Shown: piece by piece, positions 43,079-51,185 of the stretch
Layout: each line of letters begins with the position of its first letter
Numbering within the stretch: the stretch's first letter is position 1
Assembly (NCBI GenBank): GCA_002338655.1
Contig: DDIU01000015.1
Location: 1 to 64,000 of the forward strand
Length of the DNA: 64,000 bases
From: Flammeovirgaceae bacterium UBA1842
GTDB taxonomy: Bacteria > Bacteroidota > Bacteroidia > Cytophagales > Cyclobacteriaceae
Reading direction: 5' to 3'
The notes under the pieces: model-generated
Told to the model about the DNA's origin: nothing
The model's input: the letters and a program-made list of their open reading frames with translations, nothing else
Database searches by the model: none
Translations under genes and position numbers: made by a program

Positions 43079-44109
43079 TATAATCGCAGTTTACGGAGCT
43101 TTTTAAATGCTTGTAATTCCAATGCTGAAATTTCCGCCATGGCATCAGCCACCTCATCAAAGTCTTTTTGTTCGGTGTTGCGGCCTTTTATTACTCCTGC
43201 CATCCTTACTGCATTGTAGCGTAATAAATCACCGGATTTCGTCATTTCTTCCGAAAATGGGATTAACTTATCATTATTCAAGATTTCAGCAGCTTGCTCC
43301 AAAAATGCGGCATAAATAAATCTAAATCCACCTCCTCCAGTACCGATTTCTTCTTGCATCCTGACAATTTGCGCAAGATATAAGCCTGCTTTACGTTCCC
43401 CAAGTTCACTGCGCCACTTGCGTATTTTTTTTGCAGTATAGTTAAATCCTCGGGCACCAATTTGTTCTATGGGCACTTGGGTCATCCACCATGCGGTCTT
43501 TTTAATCCCTTTTTTTACCGCTTTCTTTAATCTTTCAGGACTGATTTCCCCCACATCCGAAGGGTAATAAATTTGGCCGTTAGGTGCCAAAGGCCCCCTT
43601 GCAAAGCGCACCTCTTCCAATTCTTCTGGGGAAAGGCTGGTCAGCTCTTCCATAACCGGGTCACTCACTATGTATCGTCCATTTTCAAAACCATGGATGA
43701 TAATATTATGTGCATTGAAATGAAATCTATATTCCCTGGGAAAATAAGGCAAATTAAAAACCCCTACTTGACATCCCACAGGCTCTCCTTCGGCAATTTT
43801 ATTGTCCAAATACGTTTTTGCGGCATCTGGCGACCTAAACTTCTTTCGGGTAATATTTACACCTAAAGCCTTACAAGTGTCTCGGAATATATAACCCGGC
43901 ATTATCCTAAAGGCAATGGCTGGGGCATTATTTATTTTCAAGAATGGCAAATGAACATAGAACATCCCTGCCCCTATACCAAAGGCAAGTGGTTCATTCA
44001 TAAAGTCAACGCCATGATATTTTAACAGGCTGGTAACTACCCCGTTTTCGCAATGGGCGGTTTGGATATGCTGTCTTTTACTTGGTATATCTGTCAATAT
44101 TTCTTCCAT
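43078..44109 (-). CDS. BtrH N-terminal domain protein, candidate acyltransferase
   Basis: A 343-residue protein with the BtrH-type start: QTAHCENGVVTSLLKYHG has the candidate nucleophile Cys, followed by GIGAGMFYVHL, then NAHNIIIHGFENGRYIVSDP with the His and Asp expected in a papain-like triad. BtrH in butirosin synthesis transfers an acyl group from an ACP to an amine. In this cluster a similar enzyme could pass the polyene acid from ACP to the dialkylresorcinol hydroxyl (inferred). The coding start is the ATG at 44109. Confidence 0.8.
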   Translation of the reverse strand: MEEILTDIPSKRQHIQTAHCENGVVTSLLKYHGVDFMNEPLAFGIGAGMFYVHLPFLKINNAPAIAFRIMPGYIFRDTCKALGVNITRKKFRSPDAAKTYLDNKIAEGEPVGCQVGVFNLPYFPREYRFHFNAHNIIIHGFENGRYIVSDPVMEELTSLSPEELEEVRFARGPLAPNGQIYYPSDVGEISPERLKKAVKKGIKKTAWWMTQVPIEQIGARGFNYTAKKIRKWRSELGERKAGLYLAQIVRMQEEIGTGGGGFRFIYAAFLEQAAEILNNDKLIPFSEEMTKSGDLLRYNAVRMAGVIKGRNTEQKDFDEVADAMAEISALELQAFKKLRKLRL

Positions 44110-44500
44110 CAAAACTCTTCAATTCATCTACTGAAATCTTAAATACCTTAGCGTATATTTTCAGTTTCTTCTCACTTAATTTTTTAAAAACACTAGGCTT
44201 CATATGCCGTTTAATGGTAAACTTCCAAAATCCTGTATACCCCGATAACGTAGGGTAATCCATCAATCTCAGCTCCATAAAAAATAATACTGGGCTCTTT
44301 TTACCTAATTCAACCTGTTTGGCTGCCTCTTCAATCCTTCTATTGATCTCCACCCAAGCTTCATTCAAGGCATCTGCCTTTACGTTCCATCCCGTACTAA
44401 GCCCTTGCTCATACTTGCCGTCTTCATCTTTAACATAGCACACCTCACGTGTGAAGTTTTTAAGTGCGGAAGGGTCTTGTGGAAGGCTATCTTTTTTCAT
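44078..44500 (-). CDS. hypothetical protein of the pigment cluster
   Basis: A 140-residue soluble protein without signal peptide. Conserved-looking features are WNVKADALNEAWVEINRRIEEAAKQ (amphipathic helix) and FFMELRLMDYPTLSGYTGFWKFTIKRHMKP (aromatic-rich). No family is recognised. It overlaps the BtrH-type gene by 32 bp and follows DarB by 12 bp, so its product is likely tied to the pathway, perhaps as an accessory or chaperone. Confidence 0.65.
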   Translation of the reverse strand: MKKDSLPQDPSALKNFTREVCYVKDEDGKYEQGLSTGWNVKADALNEAWVEINRRIEEAAKQVELGKKSPVLFFMELRLMDYPTLSGYTGFWKFTIKRHMKPSVFKKLSEKKLKIYAKVFKISVDELKSFDGRNIDRYTK

Positions 44501-44512
44501 TTCCAGTAAGTT

Positions 44513-45658
44513 TTAACAAACTGTTAACCAAGTATATACATATGAAAATCTAGAGCTTTCGGGCACCATAAGCAACAACTTATCACCCACCTTTAATTTA
44601 CCGCTGTTAAATAACTCTTCAATCATCAAATAGATAGACCCGGCCCCTACATTCCCTTTAGTATCCAGGTTGGTAAACCATTTTTCATCAGGTATATCCA
44701 AACCATCGGCTTTTAAAATGTCGGCTATCGGTTGTTTAAAGAAGTAACTTGAAATATGAGGCAAGAAGTAGGTAACCTCAGCAATATTAACATTATGCTT
44801 TTTCAATGATGATAATAGTAATTCATTACCAAGAACGACTATATTCTCACTAAGCAATTTAACATCCTGCTTAATACTCATAAGTGACTTAGTTGTTAAA
44901 TCACTGGCTTCAAAGTCTTTGTAAGATTGAAATTCACCATTTTCCAATCTGTCACCACCCATGTACATGCATGGCTCCAGTTTATTGGCAAATGAGCAGG
45001 CCTCCATCCAATCAATCCTTAATGAAATACCGTTTGGGTTTTTTTCGGTTTCGAGCATTAATGCTCCCGCACCATCAGACAACATCCACCTCAAAAAATC
45101 CTTTTCAAAACCAATATAAGGGTTTTCCTCAAGTTCAATCAGTTTTTGAACTTCATCTTCATAATTATCGGAAGTCATTGTAATGGCCAAACGCTCAGAA
45201 CCAGTGGCTACGGCTTTCTTTTTATCACCAATTTTGAGTGACATAAAGGCATATTTCAGTGCATGCATCCCCGAGCAACATACTCCGGAAGGTGATACCA
45301 CTTCAATATTAGAAGTTTCAGGCAGGCAGCCATGTACCATTACACCATGGGATGGCATGAGCTGGTCAGGACTGGATGTTCCACAGCTTAACAAATCAAT
45401 GGTTGCCAATTCTTTGGGGTTATCATTGAATAGACCCCTAACTGCATTTGCAGTCATTTCAGCATTGGTATGTGTCGCCTTTCCATCTTTTGTAATGGCA
45501 TAATAACGTTCTTTAATGCCATTCCTTCTTAAAATCAATTCTTTAGACCGTGATGGTTTGTTGTTTACATAGCCTAGATATTCTTCCAACTCGTGATTTA
45601 AAATAGCTTCATTGGGAAGAAATGCGGAAGCCCTGTTTATGAAAACCTCTTTTAACAT
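44513..45658 (-). CDS. darB: beta-ketoacyl-ACP synthase III, DarB-like
   Basis: A 381-residue thiolase-fold enzyme with Cys128 (GVCCSGMHAL), His301 (YFLPHISSYF) and Asn336 (TKGNVGAGSI), the KAS III triad. In dialkylresorcinol synthesis DarB couples two beta-keto acyl units, after which DarA performs cyclisation/aromatisation. Assignment as DarB comes from family plus the DarA gene close by. It is separated from the halogenase-like gene by 72 bp. Confidence 0.85.
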   Translation of the reverse strand: MLKEVFINRASAFLPNEAILNHELEEYLGYVNNKPSRSKELILRRNGIKERYYAITKDGKATHTNAEMTANAVRGLFNDNPKELATIDLLSCGTSSPDQLMPSHGVMVHGCLPETSNIEVVSPSGVCCSGMHALKYAFMSLKIGDKKKAVATGSERLAITMTSDNYEDEVQKLIELEENPYIGFEKDFLRWMLSDGAGALMLETEKNPNGISLRIDWMEACSFANKLEPCMYMGGDRLENGEFQSYKDFEASDLTTKSLMSIKQDVKLLSENIVVLGNELLLSSLKKHNVNIAEVTYFLPHISSYFFKQPIADILKADGLDIPDEKWFTNLDTKGNVGAGSIYLMIEELFNSGKLKVGDKLLLMVPESSRFSYVYTWLTVC

Positions 45659-45730
45659 TAAAATAAAAATTTAGGGATATTGCCAATCTATTATAAAGTG
45701 TAAATCTATCCTTTTTTTATTTGATTAGGA

Positions 45731-47422
45731 TTAAATACCGACATTTTCAAGTAACCAAAGTACAGAAATTGCTTCTGCAATTGCAGAATCTGGTGCTTTT
45801 GCAGAATCAGATTTGCTTTGTTCCATCAAATCGGCTCTACTGGATGCCAATGACATTTGATAGGGATCAATAGCCAAGTCTGAAGGCATGCCTTTTAGCC
45901 TTACACTTAGCACTCTAAATATTTCTGCAGCCATCGTCTCCAATAATGATAGGTTAGACTCCAATTGATTTATTAATTCTTCATCTGATTTATGAATAGT
46001 TTCCAATCCCTTTTGGAAGTCTTTCATAAATGGTACATCCATTGGGTCGATATAAACTTCACTAACATTGCCGTTTTCCAACTGTCCCCACTCAAGGCAT
46101 AAATTCTGTACTTGTTTGTTTAATTTTCCAAATCGTTCACCAAAACTGTTGTCCACCGTAAAAAGCACTTTGAGCACATCCATATTAACAAATGCACCAT
46201 TCGTAAACATCAAAGAAGGAATTGCCCAATAAATTGCAAAATCCCAGGTGATTTTCACACACATGACTTGAGCATTGTCAAACAATTCGTATTTATCCTG
46301 ATAGATAGGAAGCCAATTGTCAAATAATTTGCCGTACACCTTGTCATAAACGATGGTTCGTGTATAAACGTCCTCTCCATTAAAATTACGAATAATAAGG
46401 TCGGACATACAAGCATTTCCAATAGAAATAAAGTCTGTGCCGGGAGAATAAAAAGGATCTAAAAAAGCTCCCGCCTCTCCCACGATACCCCAGTTATCGG
46501 TTGAATAAAATTGCTCTGCATTGTAGCAATAGTTTTTCAATATTTTAAAATCCAGGACTTTATCCCTTTTCTCAGCTAAATGCTTGGCACATATTGGTTC
46601 GTTTATTTCAAGCCATTGATAGGCTTTGTCAATGGTATTAATTTCTGAAAATTCATGAAATCGAGGATCGGCCACAATGCCTATACTGGTGTTGCCCGAT
46701 GACAATGGAATGAACCAAACCCAAAAACCTTTGCCCATAAAATGTATGGTGCCCAACCTACGTAAACCTGGATTGATGTATTTTTTCCAAGGTTCATCAT
46801 CCGACCAATCAGTTACATCTATTTCCCCTTCTACCCTAAACCAAACGGCATTAATATTATGATCAGTATCTTTTGCTAATCCCTCTTTTCTTTTTAAAAA
46901 ATTAGTCCTTCCAGTAGCGTCAACTACCCATGTGGCAGATATCTCCTTTAATTCTCCTGATTGAAGGTATTTTACCGTATGACCTTCATCGGAAAGATTG
47001 ACATCCTTTACGCCTGTGTCCATTTTCACATCTACCCCTAACTTGGAGATCATGGCCATCACATCATTTTCAAAAATACCCCTATCAATTTGATGACTTG
47101 GGACAAATAACTCATTACGTGCTCCGTATTCTACTCTTTTTTCTATCGACTCTTTTACTTGTGGTGAAAGAAAAAACCTTAAGCCATGCTTATGAAGGTG
47201 CTTTTCTTCCAGGTAGTCTTTAAGTCCAAGTACTTCACGTAAGTAGTAAGTACCCAACTCCACAGTAGACTCCCCTACTTTGTGGGCCGCGTCCAAAGCT
47301 TCATTCTTACGCCTTTCCAATACCGTAATTTTTAATGAGGGCTCCTTCTGTTTGAGCTGCATGGCAAGGGTAAGTCCGGCTAGGCCTCCACCTAATATTA
47401 TTACATCATAGTCCTGTTGCAT
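45731..47422 (-). CDS. flavin-dependent halogenase-like oxidoreductase
   Basis: A 563-residue FAD protein. GGGLAGLTLA (11-20) is the FAD-binding loop, HKVGEST follows at 47-53, and the halogenase WxWxIP signature is present (FWVWFIPLS). Lys78 (HLHKHGLRF) aligns by eye with the catalytic lysine that carries the chlorinating species in tryptophan and phenol halogenases. It is flanked by darA and darB. Flexirubins are sometimes ring-chlorinated, so halogenation of the resorcinol or aryl ring is plausible, but hydroxylation by a related monooxygenase cannot be excluded. Confidence 0.78.
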   Translation of the reverse strand: MQQDYDVIILGGGLAGLTLAMQLKQKEPSLKITVLERRKNEALDAAHKVGESTVELGTYYLREVLGLKDYLEEKHLHKHGLRFFLSPQVKESIEKRVEYGARNELFVPSHQIDRGIFENDVMAMISKLGVDVKMDTGVKDVNLSDEGHTVKYLQSGELKEISATWVVDATGRTNFLKRKEGLAKDTDHNINAVWFRVEGEIDVTDWSDDEPWKKYINPGLRRLGTIHFMGKGFWVWFIPLSSGNTSIGIVADPRFHEFSEINTIDKAYQWLEINEPICAKHLAEKRDKVLDFKILKNYCYNAEQFYSTDNWGIVGEAGAFLDPFYSPGTDFISIGNACMSDLIIRNFNGEDVYTRTIVYDKVYGKLFDNWLPIYQDKYELFDNAQVMCVKITWDFAIYWAIPSLMFTNGAFVNMDVLKVLFTVDNSFGERFGKLNKQVQNLCLEWGQLENGNVSEVYIDPMDVPFMKDFQKGLETIHKSDEELINQLESNLSLLETMAAEIFRVLSVRLKGMPSDLAIDPYQMSLASSRADLMEQSKSDSAKAPDSAIAEAISVLWLLENVGI

Positions 47423-47427
47423 GTCCT

Positions 47428-48339
47428 TTAATTCTTATTGATTCCCAAGTACAAATATTTTTCTCTCGTCTTTTTAATACTTCTCAACATCAATGGTTTC
47501 AGAATAGTATGAATGATTAGAATGGGTGGTGAAATGACAAACAATGCCGTTACCAAATACCATTTGAAAAAAGATACCCAAAATGCCCTTTTCTCAGCTG
47601 TTTTTCCCTTTCGTTTAATCAGGTTTGCCCAAATTACAAATAATTTTTTGCCTCTCGCTTCGATAAGCATTATAGATGACGGGATACGGATATCCCCCAT
47701 CTCCAATATCTTCTCCTGTACATTCTTATAATCCCCTTTTTCGACTGCTTCCGCTAGGGGGATGCTGTAAACTGCAGCATTATCGATATCATGCTGACTA
47801 ACGCCAGGTACTGGGAATATGCCCCACTTTTTCGTTTTTTTACCCGTGAGCATCCAATGCAATATGGTAAAGGCACTTACATGATTCTGTACTTTGTCAA
47901 TGTATGGAATATTGGCCACCATATAACCTCCTGCTTCCTCTACTTCCCTTACCACACTTCCTTGCGAATTCAACCACATATTCCGCGCACCAATTACAGT
48001 GGCCACGGGCGTATCTTTCAATACACTTCTGAATGACGGATCCTTTAACAAGGCTGTTGCTGGCTGTGAAGGGGATAAAAACCAAGGTTGATACCCAATA
48101 ATGATAAGATCATATTTTCCTCTTTGAAGCTGAAAAGGAGCCAATTCAATAGGCTCCTCAAGTACCGTTTCGGGCATAGCATCAAAAAACACCTCACTCG
48201 ACCATGGGAATGGATAAGCTTGTTTCGGTTCTATTTTTACCCTGTCTATTTCAAAGTCTTTGAAAGGGGTCAGAAAATTATCCAATATTTCATCCAGTTG
48301 GCCAGACTGGCTATAACTAATAACTAGTATGTTCTTCAT
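47428..48339 (-). CDS. darA: dialkylresorcinol condensing enzyme DarA
   Basis: A 303-residue protein with flavodoxin-like N-terminus KNILVISYSQSGQLDEIL, a QPWFLSPSQPATALLKD segment and the family motif GARNMWLNSQGS; a C-terminal membrane segment (YLVTALFVISPPILIIHTIL) is visible. DarA acts after DarB to cyclise/aromatise the condensed acyl chains into a dialkylresorcinol. Start at the ATG 48339 (an upstream TTG is less likely). Confidence 0.87.
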   Translation of the reverse strand: MKNILVISYSQSGQLDEILDNFLTPFKDFEIDRVKIEPKQAYPFPWSSEVFFDAMPETVLEEPIELAPFQLQRGKYDLIIIGYQPWFLSPSQPATALLKDPSFRSVLKDTPVATVIGARNMWLNSQGSVVREVEEAGGYMVANIPYIDKVQNHVSAFTILHWMLTGKKTKKWGIFPVPGVSQHDIDNAAVYSIPLAEAVEKGDYKNVQEKILEMGDIRIPSSIMLIEARGKKLFVIWANLIKRKGKTAEKRAFWVSFFKWYLVTALFVISPPILIIHTILKPLMLRSIKKTREKYLYLGINKN

Positions 48340-48355
48340 ATGATTCAAATTGCCA

Positions 48356-48826
48356 CTAATCTATCAATTCCGATTGATTTAATATAGTTGAGTTAGAGGC
48401 ATATTCTTTGACATGCAATTTTAGCGCAGTACTCAAACTTTGGTAATGCTGATTAATGAATAACTTGTCCTCCTCTAGGTTTTCATTATAGCCCAGTATC
48501 TTTGGGGCATGTTCTTGGATGGTCAATCGTAAAAAACGATATTCTGTGTTTTTAGGGTATTTCTGGATCTCATCCTCAAGGAGTTTATGGCCTTCTTTAA
48601 ACATCTCAAGTTTGTTAAAAGCACCTTTAATTAGCCCCGCCTTTTTCATCAATAAAGTGCCTTTATATGCCCTAATTAACGGTTCATCCATGCTTTCCTT
48701 CTCCAAGGTGCTTAGCGCGTAATCTACATTTTCTACATTATCACCTTTTAGTGCTTTATATACGGTATTTTGAATTGTTGAATTCCAATAGGTCGCCACT
48801 ACAGCAAGAACAAGGATAATTTTCAT
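48356..48826 (-). CDS. small exported protein at the head of the pigment cluster
   Basis: A 156-residue helical protein with an N-terminal hydrophobic segment (MKIILVLAVVATYW) acting as signal peptide or anchor. The rest looks like TPR-type helix pairs (PLIRAYKGTLLMKKAGLIKGAF, FKEGHKLLEDEIQKYPKNTEYRFLRL). No family assigned. It ends 16 bp before darA and begins the run, suggesting a scaffold or periplasmic role in pigment handling. Confidence 0.65.
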   Translation of the reverse strand: MKIILVLAVVATYWNSTIQNTVYKALKGDNVENVDYALSTLEKESMDEPLIRAYKGTLLMKKAGLIKGAFNKLEMFKEGHKLLEDEIQKYPKNTEYRFLRLTIQEHAPKILGYNENLEEDKLFINQHYQSLSTALKLHVKEYASNSTILNQSELID

Positions 48827-48934
48827 AGAAGAAATGTAAATGGTTTTAAAACGTAATGGCCAATAATAATAGCAAGATAAAGATAATCAAATTAATACGC
48901 TTTACTCAGGTAAATTGCAGAATTACAAACATAA

Positions 48935-48967
48935 AAATAGCCATGGAGCGGACCCCCATGGCTATTT
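48935..48967 (-). terminator. terminator after the TlpA-like gene
   Basis: Arms AAATAGCCATGG and CCATGGCTATTT around a 9-base loop, followed on the minus strand by a T-run. It lies just past the stop codon at 48987 and isolates the pigment cluster from this upstream gene. Confidence 0.85.
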
Positions 48968-48986
48968 CATTTTCATTTAATAACTG

Positions 48987-50384
48987 TCAACCCTCCGAAT
49001 TTAGGTTTTTAAGTATTACCTCCTTGATGTCACCTGAAGGCCGGGAAGCATCATTGTCGAGTATAATTCCATTTTTGTCAATCAATATAAATCTAGGAAT
49101 TCCATTAATGACAAAACTTGTAATAATGTCAGATTTCCAAGCTCCTGGTGAATAGACCTGAATGCCTTTCATTTCCTTTTTTTCAACCATTTTTTTCCAT
49201 GGATCCATGGTGTCATCTATGGATACACTCATGAAGGTCACCTCCCTGTCTTTCAACTCCACCTGAAGCTTTTCCAAACTGGGCAGCTCTGCCAAACAGG
49301 GGCCACACCATGTCGCCCACACATCAATGTAAACCATTTTACCTTTTAAATCCGCTAGACTTAATGAATCACCAGAAGTATTGACAAATTGCAAATTGGG
49401 CACAGGCTGACCAACGGCTACTTTCTTCAATAGCCCCCACTTTTCTTCCAAATCAGCGATATACTTTTTGTCGGTATCCATTGCCTTTATTTTATCTAAA
49501 GCTTGTTCAGCACTTGATGCATCTACCCTGCTTAAATACCGGTCCGCCTGCATTGCCATTAGTTCTAATTTTACTTTTTCATTGCTAAATTCATTTCCGA
49601 TTATATCCATGCGGTGGTTAAAGGCTTTTGCTATCGGATCTTTTTTGTAATCAAAATCAAAACCGTCAAACTTATAATCTATATAGGTATCAAGTGCATA
49701 CCGGTACAACGGAATGCTTAATAAGGACTCATTATTCCTATCTAAATCATCAAAAAAGACATAGTAATCTTCACTTACCTTGAAGGTGGTATCATTGGTA
49801 GCATACTTATGGTTGTTTTCATACCTCGCTTTATTCAGTATAGTCTCCAACTCATTTTTTTTCTTTTCGGTATAGTAGAATAAGCTATCATCGCTCACCT
49901 TCATACTTCCTGCAAGTAGTCCGTCATATTTAGTTTGAATGGAGTCTGTAGTCAATAAGAAATCCTCTTCATTTAATCCATACAGCTCACGAAACCCCAT
50001 TTCGGTATCTTTTGACAAAACCTTTGCTACCATATATTGGTTTTGATCTTTGGAGTTACCACTGAATGTTAATGATTCGTCAAAATTGTTGGTGTCAAGC
50101 GATAAGTTTAAACTGTCTCCAGAATTGAGATAAATAGAGGCTATTTCGTCTCCATGCCGAAAAGTAAAGTAAGTTGGTTTGTTAATCACCAGCTCTATTG
50201 CAAAGCTCCCCACATCACTAAGCGTATCTATCAAATCAAACTCTTTATTGGTAAGCTTTACCATGTTACTCTTAGGATTCGTTATTACTCCAGTAAGTTT
50301 GGTAGTAACAACTTGTTCTTCCATTGGTTTATTACAGGACCCCAAAGCCAAGCCCATTAACACTATTGCAAGTATCTTTTTCAT
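48987..50384 (-). CDS. TlpA-like thioredoxin-domain lipoprotein
   Basis: A 465-residue protein with a lipobox (GLALGSC, Cys17), an N-terminal DUF4369-like beta domain (LTGVITNPKSNMVKL ... SGDSLNLSL), a helical middle, and a C-terminal thioredoxin fold with WATWCGPCLAEL. Such Bacteroidota proteins act as periplasmic thiol-disulfide reductases or cytochrome-maturation helpers anchored to a membrane. The partner is unknown. A terminator follows. Confidence 0.9.
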   Translation of the reverse strand: MKKILAIVLMGLALGSCNKPMEEQVVTTKLTGVITNPKSNMVKLTNKEFDLIDTLSDVGSFAIELVINKPTYFTFRHGDEIASIYLNSGDSLNLSLDTNNFDESLTFSGNSKDQNQYMVAKVLSKDTEMGFRELYGLNEEDFLLTTDSIQTKYDGLLAGSMKVSDDSLFYYTEKKKNELETILNKARYENNHKYATNDTTFKVSEDYYVFFDDLDRNNESLLSIPLYRYALDTYIDYKFDGFDFDYKKDPIAKAFNHRMDIIGNEFSNEKVKLELMAMQADRYLSRVDASSAEQALDKIKAMDTDKKYIADLEEKWGLLKKVAVGQPVPNLQFVNTSGDSLSLADLKGKMVYIDVWATWCGPCLAELPSLEKLQVELKDREVTFMSVSIDDTMDPWKKMVEKKEMKGIQVYSPGAWKSDIITSFVINGIPRFILIDKNGIILDNDASRPSGDIKEVILKNLNSEG

Positions 50385-50436
50385 AATATTTTTAGTTCTT
50401 TAAATGCAAGTTATTGATTAGTTTCAAGATATTCAA

Positions 50437-51153
50437 TTACCTATTAGTTTCATTTTCCAGATTAGGGGTATCCGCTTCACTAAAGAAATACCTTACAAAT
50501 AGGTAGGTAATAATTGGGACAGCTAGACCTGTCAATATGGAGTAGTAAAAACCATTCCATTCCAACAATTCTGTCCGGGATGTTTCTTTCCAAATTAATT
50601 CACCGTAAGGTGCGGCTTCATAGCATAGTGTCCTAATAAAATTCCATCCAAGATGAAGCCCTAAGGGCAACATAATGGATTGTGTTTTAGCAAATGTATA
50701 GCCCCATACATACCCCATAAGTGCGGTTGTGACAAATACATAAGTCATCTGAACAAGGCCCCTACCAAACATACTGTAGGAGAACCAATGATAAACACCA
50801 AAACACACCGCAGATAGCCAAAGGGCCTTTGATCTGCCCAGTTTAGAGATAAGAATATAGAGCAATGCGCCCCTGAAAATCAATTCTTCTGTGACCGCAG
50901 ATTTGAAATGGTAAAATAACGAACCGAAAATTGATAGGATTTCAATTTCTTGGTTTAAAGTCCATTCGATCTGTTTTACTATGGATTCATGATAAATCAG
51001 TCCATAACTCACCAATGAAATAAAAACGAAACCTACAGCCAACTGACCTAACCTAAACCCTATTGGAAGAACCCCTAAAGCCAATAGGTTTTTCTTCTCT
51101 ATAAAGTGTAACAACACCCATGAAAGGGCAAGAATAAAGAAAATCCCAAGCAT
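50437..51153 (-). CDS. CPBP family intramembrane glutamic protease
   Basis: A 238-residue integral membrane protein with the CPBP/Rce1 motifs: VTEELIFRGALL (EE-x3-R), AVCFGVYHWFSYSMF, and GLHLGWNFIRT (H-x3-N). About seven membrane segments. Homologues cleave prenylated or bacteriocin-related peptides or serve unknown roles; no bacteriocin gene is adjacent. It follows the ligD gene by 32 bp. Confidence 0.9.
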   Translation of the reverse strand: MLGIFFILALSWVLLHFIEKKNLLALGVLPIGFRLGQLAVGFVFISLVSYGLIYHESIVKQIEWTLNQEIEILSIFGSLFYHFKSAVTEELIFRGALLYILISKLGRSKALWLSAVCFGVYHWFSYSMFGRGLVQMTYVFVTTALMGYVWGYTFAKTQSIMLPLGLHLGWNFIRTLCYEAAPYGELIWKETSRTELLEWNGFYYSILTGLAVPIITYLFVRYFFSEADTPNLENETNR

Positions 51154-51185
51154 TTAGAAGTATGGTTTGAAGTCTGACATGTACA

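Larger units (their letters stand above)
38498..48826 (-). other. flexirubin/dialkylresorcinol-type pigment gene cluster (partial set)
   Basis: Eleven minus-strand genes with overlaps or short gaps, the longest (72 bp) between the halogenase-like and DarB-like genes. In order of transcription: small exported protein, DarA, halogenase-like flavoprotein, DarB-like KAS III, unknown, BtrH-type, ABC ATPase, ABC permease, ACP, KS, chain-length factor. DarA/DarB condense and cyclise two acyl units into a dialkylresorcinol; ACP/KS/CLF could build the polyene acid to which it is esterified in flexirubins. Ketoreductase, dehydratase, acyltransferase, aromatic starter and thioesterase genes are absent. 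Confidence 0.75.

Noticed and set aside
48856..49155. 99-codon plus-strand ORF
   Set aside because: It overlaps the terminator and the thioredoxin domain of the TlpA-like gene on the other strand.
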